A stretch of 64,000 nucleotides of DNA from Sipunculus nudus (GCA_026874595.1 CM049317.1:15673382-15737381); one strand, 5' to 3'. Positions 1-12,261 are shown, counted from the first letter of the stretch. Numbers and translations are program-made. The notes: a model not told the origin generated them from the sequence alone.

Positions 1-360
1 TCGCGGCATCCATCACGTGGTCGTGTTTAGTGGTTGATTTATGGTTAATCTGGATGTGTTGGCGCGTCAATTAGCGACTGATATAAAACATCAATTTACT
101 ATGACAGATTTTTGTCACTTGCAATCACTTCCACTCGAAACATTCTCAGCGATATGCGTTTTGTAATGGATAACGGTAGCACGGCTACATTGTGAACCTC
201 ATAATGGCCGGACAGGTGTTCTCGGGTTATCAATCTCTGTCGTTATGTTTTACCTTTCCCACTCCTCCCTACAGGCAGATCGATTCTCCATTTCACAGAA
301 CAAGTCCATTAACACAAGTGTCATTAATTAATCTTTATGTCAGTACAGTGAGGTAGTCTA
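1..360. other. Unassigned AT-rich DNA
   Basis: I see no reading frame, RNA gene or repeat I can name here. One CACGTG E-box lies near the left edge, at about position 15. Confidence 0.5.
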
Positions 361-531
361 GTCCACAACATCCGAGTCCGTGTCCAAGTCTGAGTCGAAG
401 TCCGAATCCAATTCCAATACTCGTCTCCTGATGGGAAATGTTCAAGGGTCATTTTAAGATTATCATATGTTACTTTTAAAGATGGTTTGTACATGCTCTT
501 TAATTTAAAGTTAAATTAACTTTAGCTACCG
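361..531. repeat. GAGTCC-rich dispersed repeat, copy 1
   Basis: The stretch opens with a degenerate run of GAGTCC/AAGTCC hexamers. A non-simple tail follows, containing the block GATTATCATATGTTA and ending near TTTAGCTACC. The same order, hexamer run then GATTATCATAAGTA then TTTAGCTCCC, recurs at 25412-25589. This is therefore a dispersed element rather than only a microsatellite. I cannot name the family; a tail-bearing SINE or MITE is possible. Confidence 0.55.
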
Positions 532-2451
532 AACTTTAGTTGGGTAAATATAGTTATTTTTGTTTTGTTTTACGGTATACAGTATACGGTAGTTCGCGCA
601 TGTATACAAGTTTATATAGAATGTGACAGAGTTTTTTCTACTACACTCGCGGTGGACGATCAATCTACATCCCAAAATGCTGCATCCCACAATGCTCCAC
701 AAGAACATCCGGGTATTGACAGAATAAACTACATAATTTTTGTAAAATTATATCCCATGATTCTTCATCTTAACATCATGATAATGACAGAACAACGAAT
801 GAGAAAAACTCTATTATTGCACTCAACTCTATACATCTACTAGGAATACATCAAATAATACATTCCATAATGTTTATAGAAATCATTGAAGAGTTGCCAC
901 TACAATTCATCTTTATTTCCCGTACAGACAAAGGAGGCGATTGTGAATGTATTATTTTACACACGTTATTGTGATTTATAAGTCGTACTAAATGAAAGCG
1001 AGAAATATTACACTTTGCAAATAACGCCAACGCCCGAACCCGTGCAGCACTAAAGCAAATAGTTTGATGTATATGATATTACTATTTCCGGATAATGACA
1101 GATCTTACAGAAGCTTTAATTATTTAATGTTTGATACTTGATCGAGCGAGTACAGTAGCCGGGAATATGATGATAATTCAAACTGCATGACTCACCGCTT
1201 TGAGTGCGGGTATTTTGAAGAATAATACCAATTATTGTAACTCATGAATTGGAGTACATACATGTTTTATCATGATTGCTAGTGTTACACAAAAGTGAAG
1301 AGAAAAAATGACTATTAAGTGCGCAAACGCAGAGAAACAATATTATTAACTATCCATATTAAATGAACCTAAAGGTGTAAAGTGAGACAGCTATTCAGAG
1401 GCTCTTTGGCTATCATAATAGATCTAACCTTACCAGCCTAAACCAGTTCACAAACGAATGACATTAATTGGCAAGAGACTAATGATTTAGCGATCAAAGT
1501 AAACCACAAGTTCCCCATACTATTAACATTTTGCAAATGTCTTCTTCGAAGAACCGTCTTTTTCGAAGTACCAAACAGATATATGGAGGTGTTTACGATA
1601 CCCACTTGAATACTTTTGCACACGTTAGTTTTCCTATTATTTTTTGTGCTTTAATACCAAACTTCTTTATTTACAAAAATAGGCGTTTCGTAAAGTTGTA
1701 TGTATAGGCGGCGCTGTCTGTTGAAAAGAGAATGAAAATAACCAGATGACAAGATGATGGTTTATAAAGATATATAACCTGAATATCAAGCTCCATGATT
1801 GTAGAATTCTTTAACATGGGCGGATTTTGAGGGGAAATTGCATTCCTTAAACAATTTTGCTATTTGTCTAAAGCATCTGGAGCAAATAAAAGAAAATGTA
1901 AGATGTTTTTACAGTTTTCTTCATACCATATCTGTTTTTACTCCAAAGCTTACAGATCATATAACCTATGACATTTACCATCTAACTCACATAATTCACA
2001 CAAGAATATTATGCAGCGATTGGCGCGCCGTCCGGCCTCGATGGATATAATCAGCTAACGCTTTATACACTTATTTCTCACCATACAGAATGTTGCAAGT
2101 GACATTATTAATTTTCTGACCAAAAGAGCTCATTATACATCGGCTATTGTCCTCGGAGGTAATTAGCGAGATATGGAAAGTAAGATGTCTGAAGAAGTAT
2201 TCATATCCATAGGAAGAACATCAAGATGGTAACAAAATCGATAAATATAGAATTACATTCAGAGTTCATTTACTGCAAATACGGAACATGTACCTCACAT
2301 ATGACATGCAATGAGGTTAAAACGTTGATTGATATATTGTTTACTGACTTTGAAATAACTGTAGACTGACATATCTTGTGTATGGTCTGTTCTTCCTTCT
2401 TACTTCTGTATATTTATTTTTCATTAATGTGAATTGTACTTTCTGGTACGA

Positions 2452-2454
<3 letters not shown>
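532..2454. other. Unassigned intergenic DNA
   Basis: The stretch is AT-rich, with only short reading frames (92 codons or fewer) of biased, low-complexity composition. None has a splice context or motif that lifts it above chance. I see no repeat with a partner elsewhere in the window. Confidence 0.5.

Positions 2455-2495
<41 letters not shown>
2455..2495. repeat. (AT)n microsatellite
   Basis: A nearly pure alternating A/T run of about 40 bases. It is likely to be length-polymorphic and can extrude a cruciform. Confidence 0.95.
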
Positions 2496-2499
<4 letters not shown>

Positions 2500-5400
2500 T
2501 TGGTTATTGAGCACATTGTATTGGCATAAATTAGACCTAAAGTTTCATGATTACATAGCAACACATCATTCCATAGTACCTTGATGGTGACGCTAGGAAT
2601 GTCTTGTTTGAGATATCGAATTGCCGTTGAAGAGTACCGTACTAATGGTAGTTTGATGTATGTTCCACCATGGTTATGTTAATCCACTTGAGTATAAAAG
2701 AAATAAGCAGTAATAAAACACCTATTTAAGCCTTTTATTCAGACCTGTCAAAGTCACCATATTGTCACGTTGGAATAATACATATTTGCTTAAAGCCGGC
2801 TGTCCACCTTTACTTATTTGTAAGACGTATGTGATTCTGGCTTACTTTTGGTATGATAAATGGTATGATATTAATGAACTCTAGCTAATTGCTGCTGATA
2901 AATTTCTATAACGCCCCTGTAACGGTGGTATGTTCTTGTTTAAAGGTTTTCATTAAAAACCACACATGCCTATGATGACAACCAGAAAAAAAGTTATAAC
3001 CTGAGGTGGCTGATAGAGAAGTAACTGTTGTTAGTGAAACATGTGAAGCAACATCATCTTTTGTCATTTGTAAACCTCTGATTTACGGCTAGATGTCCAT
3101 TTTGGACGTTTGGACTACGATAAACAGTCTTCCACATGTTATAAACATGTGGATATAAACAAACTTAAAGCCTGTGTACCATAAAAAAGGTGCTTTTCGT
3201 CGTATTTTTAATAATATTTTTCTTGGTTATATTTTGTTAAGTGGGGATAAAATAAAACATGTCCAGGAAAAAAGGGCCATGTTCGAAGAGTTTTAGCCAC
3301 AGAGAAAACATAGGAATGCATGAAAACCCAAGGAGTAATTTGTACTGAAATATTATTGAAAATACTGAAGAATGAAATACATAGACTTTATCACTGCAGA
3401 TAGGATTATCTACTATATGCCCTATTACATGTCATCCCAATTGTACTAAAGGGCATTAAATTATGTTCACTGACACTTGTAAAAATAAGTGGTATTCTTC
3501 TACAATGCTATACTTCAAAACTATAAACATAAATAGAAAATTCGTGTATTTATTATAAACGGCGCGGTGCAGCTTGCAGGAACTTAAATAATCACCTCAA
3601 ATAGTGACAATACTGAAAGGTAGGACAAATTATGAACTCAGTAAATTAAATATGACACCGAGGTCCCGTTTGATTTGTGAAAGAAATGAGTTCGTCAAAA
3701 CGGTTTGTGATTTAGTGACAGTGATAAATTATTTTGGGTCCTCTCTCTAATATGAACATAAGCAAAATGACCCAGCAGAGTAATTAAGTCGCCAAGGGTA
3801 ATAAGAATCATCGGAACCGTGATAATATTCCCCTGTCGGTGCGCCATTGTTCTCGTTATAAATCCTTACTGACGTACGATCGCTGAGGCCTGAAAATCAA
3901 CAACTATTCTAATTTCTACTGAACTGGAAAATAATTTCATGAGGCGATCACCCATGTTGAAGTCTTTTCTGTGTTTATAGGATCCAGGCACTCTATTACT
4001 TACCAGTTATTGTATTGTATGCTGTACTATTGGACAATTTAATGAGAACATTGCTGCTAAATTACAAAAAAAAGAATAATCTTATAATGTCATCTTTTCA
4101 CAAATCGGAATGGAGAGTTTCCAATTATAAATTTGTTTAAATTTCACGAATCTTTTGAATTTATCCTGTGTGATAGACATACCTTATCAAATTAACTCGC
4201 GGAAATTGCTTTTACGCATCATCAATGTCACAAATATGGGAGAAATAAACGAGAAAAGGCTCCTAATATCTCCTGAATTTAAGTTTTCAGAAAAAGGTTT
4301 AAGGACTGACAATTTAGGGGCAGCTTTGAACAAAACAGACATCCCTTTAACCGCAGCACAACATCAAGAGAAAAGCAAATCCAAGCAAGGGCTTTTACTG
4401 TTTGACGGAAACGCCTACAGCGGATGTTTGATAAGTTAAGTCAAGATATGTTGACTATTTGAATCAACTATCCCCGGTAATGAATTTACAGCCTCTCAAC
4501 CTACGCCCAACGGCCATATTGATAATGAAGATTTCGTGGTTTGATAAGAAAGAGCAATATCTGATATTCTTCCGCAAACTCTTCAAAGTCTAAGATCTTT
4601 TTCCCGGAAGAAAGTGGATCTACCTCCAGCGTTAAGCACCAGAGCGTAGATTTTCTTCAATCAAGCGGTAACTACTGCAGCGCTTGTTCATTAACGTAAT
4701 GGCCGGCAACATTAGATGGTTTATCTGAATCTGGTTACATTAACATTTCTGTCTCGTGGTATCAGCTGCGTTTAAGACCCCATGATTACTGATCAGATGA
4801 TTTGCATGAATAAAACCTCACCCATGTAAACCAGTCTCTGTTAGGTGTGAATGTTACTGTCGCTTGCAATTAGAGACGTTTTCTCCAAGTTCTCTTTCTG
4901 TTCAACTTGACCTGTACCTTTCCGAGCCTGCTATTACTAAACAAGATTTTGTTCTAACTATTCTTTTATGACAACATCAAAAAGAAGAGGAAATATTTTA
5001 TGGAAAAGCAATTAAAAATTCTTCATTAGTGAAAATTTCTGTTTGCAAATACTGAAAAAGTCCGTGTAATTAACATCAATTAATATTATGCATATTTTGA
5101 TGTATTTATCGAAGCTATCCTTGCACTAATTAACACTAAGCGCACCTGTTGACCTGGCTAATTAATCACCTCTTTGAGGCAATATCATGCAAATTAAAAG
5201 TTTATACATGTCGTGAGAACAATGATACAAAATCTGAAGTTTTTATAACAAACAGCGAATTCTGAAACCAACTTAGTTTTTGCACAATAGAAATTGATGT
5301 CAAACACAATTAAACACCTGTGTCATAAACAAGAAAAGGAAAATGTAAAAGAAAATTCAGATGTGAGAATTTCAGAAAATTGATAATAGTTATAATTTCT

Positions 5401-6059
5401 TATCTAAGAAAAAAGTCCATGCAAATGTTCGTGACTCGTTAGCATTGCCCTAAGAACAATACCTTGTTGTGTATGAAATTTCATAAACTTTTGTCATGTT
5501 TTAACTCGCATTCATAAAGCTTGGGATCTGCTTACTGATTATCTTGTGTTCAGCCATTTTATATTAGCCATTCTACTCAGTGTTAAAGAAAATGTTCTAA
5601 TTACAAAATTTTCTTACGAAATTTTTATACGTGCCCTCCCACCAAGGGAATGCAATATTCAGCTCTGTTTGGTGGGTTGTAGAAATTGCTGCAGGCATAG
5701 CATCGGATATCATGTCACCAAAAGCTAAAATTGTTCAGAATTGACACACTGGCCTGCCCGTAATATTTACTCCCATGCTTCGTTTAAAACGAAATAACTG
5801 CAAGAGGGAATGGTCTATAAAATACTTTATTGCTAGAGTTACCTATGGACATAACCTACGACACTGTAAAAAATATTATAACTATTTGCCATGACTAAAT
5901 CATTTATAAAAGACGTTATAGGCTGAGATGTTCTTGTTAGTGTCGCGTCGTTAAATTGCTTTCGTTGCATTTGAAATATAGAATGGAAGCATTCATCGGA
6001 GACAGCCCTGCTCCTTTCGCTGAATATTTATAGGTGTTGCTAATTTAAAATCGCTCTCT
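2496..6059. other. Unassigned intergenic DNA
   Basis: No convincing gene or repeat is visible. There is an 8-bp-arm hairpin at 3132-3152 (CCACATGT/ACATGTGG). The 94-codon frame at 4155-4439 starts at TTG and resembles nothing I know. If the secreted-protein gene at 8047-8165 extends far on the minus strand, distal exons could lie here unseen. Confidence 0.45.
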
Positions 6060-6257
6060 TTACACATCAGTTTTAAAACTTATCGAATAAACATTAAGCA
6101 TTGAAGAAATTTCTCCTGATGAAATATCTCTCTTCTGGACAATATTGTTGATCTCAACAACAAGCTCTTGAGCAAGTTGTTGAAGATAATCAATTGTATT
6201 GTATACTCGGTTTTCTGTTTGAGGCCAGGCGAGGAGGCGGCAAGCTGCGCTCGAAGA
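6060..6257 (-). CDS. Possible terminal exon, unknown product
   Basis: The minus-strand frame runs to a TAA at the low-coordinate end. It encodes about 65 residues with a helical, heptad-like middle (IDYLQQLAQEL followed by VVEINNIV) and a charged tail. Reading down from 6257 the frame is preceded by a CAG that could serve as an acceptor, and the join is phase 0, matching the phase 0 donor of the exon at 8047-8165. The upstream polypyrimidine tract is weak. An ATG at 6269 also opens the same frame. It could be a distal exon of that secreted-protein gene, an unrelated exon, or chance: a frame this long is expected by accident many times in 64 kb of AT-rich DNA. I do not recognise the protein. 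Confidence 0.2.
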   Translation of the reverse strand, partial: SSSAACRLLAWPQTENRVYNTIDYLQQLAQELVVEINNIVQKRDISSGEISSMLNVYSISFKTDV

Positions 6258-6269
6258 CTGAGTACTCAA

Positions 6270-7321
6270 TAATGTAAACCTATATTGATTGAAATCGTAG
6301 ATTCAATGTTTTTCTTCAGGAGTGGCATTTACTTAACACAAAGGAAATGTTTGATCGTCGCATAGGTAATAAACCAGCAATTAAGGATGTGTGTTTGTGA
6401 ATCACGCACACGCCAGGCACCTCAACCTTCTTGGCGAATTGAGTTTATCAATAGCCCCATGTTAGCAATAAAAGAGTTCACAACGTATATTTGATTCTAC
6501 GCAAAATAAGACCAATGTCAATGCCTTAGTGAAAAACGCAGCGCAGGCAAGCAGAAGCCCTGGGGAAACAAATTAACAATCAGCGAAGGGCGTTCCTGGG
6601 ATTTGTTAATTATAGGCTGTAGGGGAAATGAAAGCATGCAACATTTCTTCCAATGGAATAGTCACCTACCTTTTTGCTATTGCGAGTTTTCTGGCGAAAG
6701 AAATGAAGAAATTTTAAAATTCAGTAATAAATATTTGATCTGAGTAAAATATAATTTTATATTAAAGGAAAGCCTTGAGCGATCGGGCACAGAAGAAGCA
6801 CATGCCGCATGCAAAAAAAGACATTTCAAAATTTAATAATTTTCTCACAATTTAAAAAAAATATTTTTTTCAACCAAGTTCTTGTCAGACGAGGTTGTCC
6901 TGTTGTGTAATTTTTTTATTTAGATACACTCATTTAATCAAAATAAATATTATGCAGAAATCCTACCGATTAAGTCTTTTGTTTTAGAGGGAAACCGTAA
7001 CATAATGACAAAGAAGCAAGAAACAAAAAAGACTTGCTTACATTTATAGAAAACGTTTATGGTGAAATGTTCTGTCTTTCATCTTTAATTCTATATTTTA
7101 TTTTAAAACAAAATAAAATAAACCCCAAAGAAAACTGTTTTTTTACCTTTCTTTCCTAATCTTGCACACCCCTTTCAGGTGAAGGGAAGGTGTAAAGAAT
7201 GTTACCATTCGCTATAACCTCGGTCTCTTAACAGTGTGTATACGGAGAATTCGAGCAGATATTCGACTCTACACTGGTGAAACGTGTCTCTTAAACAAAT
7301 GTGTCTGAAACTGGTCTATTT
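6270..7321. other. Unassigned DNA (possible intron)
   Basis: No gene or shared repeat is recognised. If the gene starting at 8142 uses the candidate exon at 6060-6257, this stretch is intronic. Confidence 0.4.
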
Positions 7322-7408
7322 TCACAGGTTCATGCACAAAAGTCTTGTGAGACCGGACACGCTGCAGTCATCTGTATGACTTAATGGCCACGGAGCCTGC
7401 CATAGCCT
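7322..7408 (-). CDS. Possible short terminal exon
   Basis: After TTCCAG (7409-7414 on the minus strand) the frame reads 28 codons to a TGA. It starts with Arg-Leu-Trp, contains three Trp/Pro-rich positions and ends with two cysteines nine residues apart (DDC...LLC) before MNL. It is in phase 0, as needed to follow the donor of the exon at 8047-8165, and would give a precursor of about 60 residues with a possible disulphide loop. Against it, the tract before the acceptor is purine-rich and poor, and one frame in three would fit by accident. It is an alternative to the 6060-6257 exon and part of it overlaps no known repeat. Confidence 0.15.
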   Translation of the reverse strand, partial: RLWQAPWPLSHTDDCSVSGLTRLLCMNL

Positions 7409-7494
7409 CTGGAACACTTCTTACACTATATCATGGAATCTTTACAGATCTCCTTAATTCGCTTTAACCGCTCCCTCGAATTATAAATTGTTCG

Positions 7495-7640
7495 GGGTTT
7501 CGACACAAGGGCTGGCACAGGGCAAAGAATTGTGCATCAATTATGAGAGTGGAGTGTCTGGTGGAACCAAGTGGTGGATGCACAATGCAAAACCGCGCCT
7601 TAATGGTCTGATTACATTGGTAGGGAGGTTTATAATATAT
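7495..7640. repeat. Dispersed repeat fragment (GGGCTGGCACA family)
   Basis: The segment shares a chain of matches with 52570-52740: an AAGGGCTGGCACA-like block, AATGAGAG, a GTGCA-containing block, a GCAA(A/G)AC block and a final GGTNTGATTACA(T/C). Spacing between blocks is similar. I infer two diverged copies of one repeat. A shorter, less certain match is at 36755-36805. I do not know the family. Confidence 0.45.
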
Positions 7641-7865
7641 ATTTACAATTCTTATGTTATTATTATTCGATCTGTCATGATTAAAAAGTAAAATACCTAT
7701 TAATAAGGATGGCAGTTGATCGAGTATCTTATATGAATATAAGAAAAAGTCTTATTCTTCTTAAAATGGTAATTATTTATTTCATGCCTGTATCTTATAA
7801 GTGAAGCAACTGCAGACAACTGTATGCAGCCTCAAACGTTATAAAATAGATTATTATATTATCCT

Positions 7866-8020
7866 TATATATATATATATATATATATTATTATTATTAT
7901 TAGTAGTAGTAGTAGTAGTAGTAGTATAAGTACTAGTAGTAGTAGTAGTATAAGTACTAGTATAAGTATTATTATTATTATTAGTAGTAGTAGTAGTATA
8001 AGTATTATTATTATTATCAT
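7866..8020. repeat. Compound microsatellite (AT)n(TTA)n(TAG)n
   Basis: Successive runs of AT, TTA, TAG and TAAGTACTAG-type units, with the TTA and TAG blocks alternating twice. It begins only about 25 bp beyond the donor of the exon at 8047-8165, so it would lie at the very 5' end of that gene's first coding intron. Confidence 0.95.
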
Positions 8021-8046
8021 TTTTACTATAAATATTCCATACTCAC

Positions 8047-8165
8047 CCAGTACTTGTCACTTCGGTAGGGTTTGGCCCACGCATCCACCATTGTGGTGAC
8101 AGCAAGGAGAAAAGCAGCGGACGCTAGGAAGGCAGCCTTCATGGTTTCTCGAGTGTCCTGGTCAC
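8047..8165 (-). CDS. First coding exon of a secreted protein (signal peptide)
   Basis: Read on the minus strand, TACTTCTGTTTCCTAG supplies a polypyrimidine tract and acceptor, followed by 23 bases of 5' UTR. The ATG at 8142 sits in the good context AAACCATGA. The coding part is exactly 32 codons. It has a short Met-Lys start, a hydrophobic core (AAFLASAAFLLAV), and a polar end with likely signal peptidase sites after Val-Asp-Ala or Ala-Trp-Ala. The mature start is basic and aromatic, ending Lys-Tyr-Trp. The exon stops at TGG followed by GTGAGT, a near-consensus donor, in phase 0. A preceding non-coding exon must lie at higher coordinates and later exons at lower ones. This layout is common for neuropeptide, antimicrobial-peptide and other small secreted precursors in animals. 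I do not recognise the family and assign no function. It is the best-supported coding feature in the window. Confidence 0.7.
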
Positions 8166-9929
8166 CTAGGAAACAGAAGTATGAACTAAAGTTAATGTTG
8201 CAAAGACAAAATAAAATGTCGTGTCCAACCGGTAGGAAATAATAACTGCTGTATTGTGGAACATGCTCCAGATGTTTAAAATGCTAGAAAGTGAAAATAT
8301 CACACAGGTCGGGAACTATCGCGGGTGAATCGCGGTGATATGCAGTCACGTGATTGATATAATACAGTATTTGAAAAGGTCAATATTCGAGAAGTTTCTC
8401 ATGATATTGTAGCGTTCTTTAAAGTTCGAAATGTTTGTAGTTATCAATTAGTTCATAATTAAAATCAACTGTGTTTAATCTTTCGGAGAAGAAACAATAA
8501 ACGCACTTCAGATCAAGATAACTTAACAACTAATTCTCGGTACTTATACTATCGATGTTCCTGTTGTAATATAATCGCTTTTCCTTTCGGTCGGATGGAC
8601 CATAGATCTGGCCAAGATGTTTTACGTCACAAATCTTTCGTCAAACCGAATGCCCCCGTCTCCCACCCCCGGAGTCAGCTTGGTGCCTCATTGTTTTTTT
8701 TGTGAATAATGACTCTGAATCGATAACTACATAATTGGGCACGTTATAAATAGATAGCAACATATATACTCCCGCTGAGCTAAGGTCAAAGGTTACTTTG
8801 TCTCTCACGACAGATCAAAGCCCTATTCGTTTCCTGTTTGATTTCCCCAATTATTCGTAATTGTGCATTTTAATCATGGAATTTAATCAATGTGTATCAA
8901 TACTCTCTTCCTTTGCGCCGGGATGAGACATTCAGTGATCCAGCGTCATCAGATATCAGACTAAATTACGCCGACCTACATTTTCACGCGCTGGTGGATA
9001 TACTTGATTAATTCCGTCATGTTTTACCTTTTTCTTAAGGGTATTTCAGACGAGTAACATCAGGAACAAATCATTCGACGAAATGGTATTAAGTGAAAAC
9101 AGTAACCACCCTTTCACAATTACAAGTCGTGCTGTGTGGGTATGACAGGTTATAAACAGACACACTTACAAAATATAACATATGATATCCTATTATTTTA
9201 TTGCATTTTGTTATTATTTAATATGATTTATTTAAATTACCATATCAATTATATCTCATTACTGTATAAGTGGGTGTGACCCTTTCCCTATGTTGCACCA
9301 ATTGAATCAATGGTGACGTCATAATGACCTCAAGTACGTTAATCACAGGAGCCACCATTTCTTTAACCGAGTCCGATTCGCTGTTTTGTTTTATTAAATA
9401 TTATTAAAAGAACCAGCTGAAAACACAAGGTGTCGCACATGTAATTTAAAGTCTTCCCTTCTGATTTTGGTGTCCCATCCAAGGCCATACAAAAATAATT
9501 ATTTAACGGACTCAGGGGATAAGAAATATGATGCGAGGGGAATTTTTTGTCCATTCTCACGAAATACAATTTGCCAGCTGACCAAGAAAATACAAAAAAA
9601 TTGCTAAAGTTTTAAAATTGTGTATATGATCAACACAAAATATAGACCATTTTCCATACCTTTAAGAATACATTTATTTACAGGGAATTTGTGCAATACA
9701 AAATATTTGCAACATTAGGATCTTCAATTTAAAAAAAAGGAAAAGTTAATCCACGCAAAACTGTTGGAAAAGGTGAGACTGAGTGATTTATCGCAACATG
9801 TCTGTGCATTGGAAACATTCGGTGAAAAAACATCCCTGGAACGTTTATACTCGTAATGAAGCACCAGCGAAAGACGGCTGCTATGACGCAATGTTACGTT
9901 GTATAGAATCTATTGTACTATTTTACCAG
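8166..9929. other. Unassigned DNA upstream of secreted-protein exon
   Basis: This should contain an intron and possibly a 5' UTR exon or promoter of the gene coded at 8047-8165. One GTCACGTG E-box is at about 8345. No TATA-box and start-site combination can be defended by eye. Confidence 0.45.
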
Positions 9930-10002
9930 TGACTCGAGTCGAGTCCCTGCTTTTTACCTTTTACTCGAGTCCGCTTTTTCATGGACTCTTAATCGCACTC
10001 AA
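9930..10002. repeat. GAGTCC-rich dispersed repeat, partial copy
   Basis: Runs of ACTCGAGTC, GAGTCC and GGACTC resemble the simple-repeat part of the copies at 361-531 and 25412-25589. The non-simple tail is not obvious, so this is a weak, partial match. Confidence 0.35.
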
Positions 10003-10072
10003 GGGCTAAGCAAACGCCAAAATTACTACCTGTTGTGCTATTTAATGTGCTATTAAACTGTGTGTAAGTTTA

Positions 10073-10495
10073 TTATTTATAGAAACCTCGCTGGGTCAGC
10101 GTTCTTCTTAAGTTAGATATTGCTATATTCAGGTCTCTTCCTGTTAAATCATTATGAGACAACGGGAATATATGAGGCAGAAATGCCTCATCTAGATCAA
10201 TTATTAATATGTAACGTTGGGCAGTTAAATAAATGACAATCACTGTATGCATTAGCCAATATGATTTATAGAATTCCGAAAATGTCTGTTGTAATGTTAT
10301 TGAGTAAAACAAGTCACATTTAATTTTAGTATATAAATATATAATAAAATATTCAATATATCTAATATATATCTTAATTAGTTCTTGAAGCTGGCTTGCG
10401 GTTTGACAGGTCTTGAATGAGGAACATTCTTTTTTTAGCAGATATTTATATTCGCCAGGCATTTTTGCATCAGCGCCGAATGTATATACTATCAT
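10073..10495 (-). CDS. Longest open frame (140 codons), probably chance
   Basis: The frame starts at an ATG and ends with Phe-Tyr-Lys-stop. It encodes 140 residues rich in Ile, Tyr, Phe and Leu, with a Lys/Cys-containing first third and a stretch of AT-driven codons in the middle. No family is recognised, and no splice sites or promoter motifs frame it. In AT-rich DNA a frame of this length is expected about once by chance in a window this size, so it is recorded only because it is the longest. Confidence 0.12.
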   Translation of the reverse strand: MIVYTFGADAKMPGEYKYLLKKECSSFKTCQTASQLQELIKIYIRYIEYFIIYLYTKIKCDLFYSITLQQTFSEFYKSYWLMHTVIVIYLTAQRYILIIDLDEAFLPHIFPLSHNDLTGRDLNIAISNLRRTLTQRGFYK

Positions 10496-12261
10496 TCCAC
10501 TCTCCTTACCGCTTGTATACTGGTTTCAACCTGTTAAGAATATATGTATATTGTTTCTTTTATATTTTATTAGGTTGCTGTCTCCCCTTTGATTTCAATA
10601 ATATGAGAGTAGTATCGCATTTGTCTCGGTATATATTTCTTCGCAAGCATTATACATGTTATAATAATAATTATTATTATTATCAGTAATATACCCTTGA
10701 TTCCGACGCTGCGATAGCCCCTGTGTGGATTTATGTCAAATTCCTCTAAATTCATAGAAAATTATCGAAAAAGACCCACCTTTGGACGCACTAGGCACCC
10801 TTCCCGACACTATTAGATTAAAAACGAGCATTTCCGAGTTGTTGCCACAAAGAGGTCATGTGACAAAAGTCACAAAGGTTCCCAACGCTTCTTATAATAT
10901 GGATGGTGATTATTATTATTATTATTATCATTATTATTATCAAGTATTTATTTATTTGTCTTCAATTTTTTATATTTTATATTGGCCCTTTTTAGAGACT
11001 AAGTAACCATATCATTCCTATGAATCCATCAATGTATCGCCGGAGGCAAGACAAAAGAAAAAATTTTTGTTTCACCCCAAGAGGGCAATACATAGAGGAA
11101 CAACGGGCAACTGGGAATATGTAAACAAAATATTGCATTTGTGAAGCACATCTGAACCAATTGGCTCGACTCCATATAGATATTCTCAAAAGCCCCCGGC
11201 TCATACATCGCGTGTGTAGAACTAGCACTGGGTTCATCACTCATGTAGCTTCAGAATGAGTTGTCAAAATAAGGTCCACATCTCTAGGAATAGCTGTCAA
11301 AGCACTTTTCTTTACGGAAACGTCCAGAGGAATAAGAGCTAACGCGCTAAGCAACAAACGGAATGACCTTATATTGACGCTCAAGCCCTTTATGCGGTAT
11401 TGTTACTGAAGATATAAGAAAAATGAATTTATTATACATGACAAAACGATCAAATCTGGTTTTCGGGGCAGCGCCAATTTCGGAGACCCGTAAAACCAAA
11501 AAGAGACAAAGAAAACCATCACAAAGACCGCCTACTGCGTTTTTCCAAATAATTCTAAAAGCAATTTTATAACCTCCGAAAACTTTCTGAATTTCATGAA
11601 TATATTCTGAATCCCTCCATGTGGAATTTATTGACAAAGCTTTAGGAATAAAGACGTATATTTTTAAAAGTGGATGCAGTTGTTTTGATACTGTGCGTCA
11701 GAAACTGACCCGTAATATGTAAAATTCCGAAACTCTCGCGGGACTTGCAGGCGTCGGCGTTAGTAGACAAGCCTTTATCTTTTCTATTAGGGCGCCGCAG
11801 TGTTCATCATGTTGCCTTGGGTTTGATCTTTTGATGGCCCTAGCTGTCAGGTTAATGGCCCAAGTGAATTATTTTACATGCACCAATTGGGGAATGTTGT
11901 GTCACGCAGACGCGTCTGATGTCTTAAGGCATATTTACCATTTTACTTGTCACCCCACGTTCAAAGGGAACCTTCAAAGACACCGAGTAAAACTCTGAAA
12001 CCTCAAACTTAAAAGACTTCGAAAACCGTTACTTTTCATTTTCAAGCGTTTTCTCGTTTTAACTTTCAGGGGAAGACTATAATATTGGAGGCTCTTGCGA
12101 GCTAACTATGTGCATTAAAGGAAAGCCAATCAGCATTTACTGCTATACAGTCAAGAACAACATCTTAATTTATCAAAGTTTCACCAGATTTAGGTCTGCT
12201 TGTTAATTTAGTAACATCAGTGCCATCATGCTTCAATAAATTCTGCCTGAAAAATGACTGG
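10496..12261. other. Unassigned DNA with two TTA microsatellites
   Basis: (ATT)n runs lie at about 10658-10684 and 10909-10941. Between 11000 and 11640 the sequence is less AT-rich and open on the minus strand in two frames (11029-11244 and 11347-11637, 71 and 96 codons). The second ends in a stretch that reads like a protein (KTRFDRFVMYN followed by SSVTIPHKGLERQ), but I cannot name it and no donor or acceptor frames it. Confidence 0.4.

Noticed and set aside
10073-10495. 140-codon minus-strand frame, the longest in the window
   Set aside because: Length is about what chance gives in AT-rich DNA of this size, residues follow base composition, and no splice or promoter context or domain is seen. 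Listed only at low confidence.
11347-11637. 96-codon minus frame as a conserved protein exon
   Set aside because: A few stretches read like a protein, but there is no acceptor, no donor and no family I can name.
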